The notes under the pieces were generated by a model that was not told where the DNA came from, did no database searches, and saw only the letters and a list, made by a program, of their open reading frames with translations. From Hyphomicrobiales bacterium (GTDB lineage Bacteria; Pseudomonadota; Alphaproteobacteria; Rhizobiales; Xanthobacteraceae): a stretch of 64,000 bases of DNA. The translations under genes were made by a program, and so were the position numbers. The stretch is taken from NCBI GenBank assembly GCA_009377755.1, contig WHTM01000004.1, forward strand, positions 122,538 to 186,537, read 5' to 3'. Positions 63,434 to 64,000 of this stretch are shown piece after piece (positions within the stretch are counted from its first letter, which is position 1; each line of letters opens with the position of its first letter).

Positions 63434-64000
63434 ATGGACGAAAAAAAGAGCTCCGCGAGCGGACTTGCGGAAGCGCCGCACTACTACGGTCACCGCGAAC
63501 GATTGCGGACCCGCTTTCGCGAAGCCGGCGCCGAGGCCCTCACCGATTACGAACTGCTCGAAGCCGTGCTGTTCCGGGCCCTACCGCGCCGCGACGTCAA
63601 GCCGCTGGCAAAGACGCTGATCGCCACCTTCGGATCATTCGCCGAAGTGATTTCCGCCCCGGCCACCCGGCTCGCCGAGATCAAGGGGGTCGGCGAGTCG
63701 GTCATCACGGACCTCAAGATCGTGCACGCGGCGGCCAACCGGCTCGCCAGGGGCGAGGTGAAGCGGCGGCCAGTGCTGTCGTCGTGGTCGGCCGTACTCG
63801 ATTACTGCCGCACCGTGATGGCATTCGCCGAGAAGGAGCAGCTGCGCGTGCTGTTCCTCGACAAGCGCAACCAGCTGATCGCCGACGAAGTGCAGCAGAC
63901 CGGCACCGTCGATCACACGCCGGTCTATCCGCGCGAGGTGGTGAAGCGCGCGCTGGAACTGTCTGCCACCGCCATCGTGCTGGTGCACAACCATCCCACT
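63434..64000 (+). CDS. radC: RadC-family (JAB/MPN domain) protein, cut by window edge
   Basis: The 189 visible residues start [21 protein letters not shown] helix-hairpin-helix region ([20 protein letters not shown] + AEIKGVGES) precedes the JAB metalloprotease-like domain with [40 protein letters not shown] and the beginning of the HNHPTGD motif (LVHNHPT) at the window end. RadC was once linked with DNA repair. Its precise activity is unsettled. The C-terminal Ser/Asp of the motif lies outside the window. Confidence 0.93.
   Translation, partial: MDEKKSSASGLAEAPHYYGHRERLRTRFREAGAEALTDYELLEAVLFRALPRRDVKPLAKTLIATFGSFAEVISAPATRLAEIKGVGESVITDLKIVHAAANRLARGEVKRRPVLSSWSAVLDYCRTVMAFAEKEQLRVLFLDKRNQLIADEVQQTGTVDHTPVYPREVVKRALELSATAIVLVHNHPT

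Overview
The window is GC-rich chromosomal DNA of an alphaproteobacterium, most probably a Hyphomicrobiales (Rhizobiales) member near the Bradyrhizobium/Xanthobacteraceae group. The evidence is gene order and content: chvI-chvG-hprK-EIIA-HPr-ahcY with pckA and a HugZ-like gene transcribed away on the other side, the sfsA-map-radC end, DUF2865 and LTxxQ exported proteins, many Bug-type (TctC) binding proteins, and several families of intergenic palindromes of the kind common in that order. The organism call is inference from synteny, not from a database search.

Layout. 1-2010: an RluA-type pseudouridine synthase (cut by the edge), ftsY and yciB. 2062-15086: an accessory metabolic block. It starts with a pyruvoyl arginine decarboxylase plus agmatinase pair, a protein made of three RidA-like domains, an orphan TctC receptor and a single RidA. 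A long minus-strand set follows: DUF35 protein, thiolase-fold protein, ADP-forming acyl-CoA synthetase, tctA, tctB, tctC and another RidA. The set reads as uptake of an organic acid, its activation to a CoA ester and carbon-chain cleavage. Two arrays of CTAG-ended palindromes (7 copies) sit inside this block. 15351-20048: exported or envelope proteins and two oxidoreductases. 20090-28652: core carbon and signal control (pckA, HugZ-like, ChvI/ChvG, HprK, mannose-type EIIA, HPr, ahcY with a probable SahR operator and a clear terminator).

28681-35264: a papain-like amidase, an orphan TctC, lepA, and a small accessory stretch with a DUF4258/DUF2283 pair, a second copy of the 3' end of lepA, an SRPBCC protein, a MazEF-type toxin-antitoxin pair and a GNAT enzyme. 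35374-38880: an NMT1/SsuA-type ABC importer whose binding-protein gene is frameshifted by an exact 26-bp tandem duplication. 39125-43262: a DUF3597 protein, a RidA protein beside an EAL-domain remnant, mepA, and a GMC oxidoreductase with an in-frame 18-bp duplication over its active-site histidine. 43492-49408: modABC, then a cobalamin/iron-siderophore type ABC system with two binding proteins. 49415-55259: a CvrA/NhaP2-type antiporter, a remnant of a second antiporter, an EamA exporter, an acyl-CoA dehydrogenase and a MetE-C-like methyltransferase. 55510-60728: an aminotransferase, a DctPQM TRAP transporter and an isocitrate-lyase/PEP-mutase family enzyme. 60728-64000: a GNAT enzyme, sfsA, map and radC (cut by the right edge).

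The most unusual signals are: the CTAG-bounded palindromes, whose arms differ from copy to copy yet stay complementary and whose outermost copies overlap TAG stop codons; the duplicated lepA tail, which has only conservative amino-acid changes and brackets a DUF4258/DUF2283 pair; the triple RidA fusion; and the thiolase-fold protein that lacks the catalytic Cys and His and is coupled to DUF35. No rRNA, tRNA, CRISPR array, prophage or intact insertion sequence was recognised.
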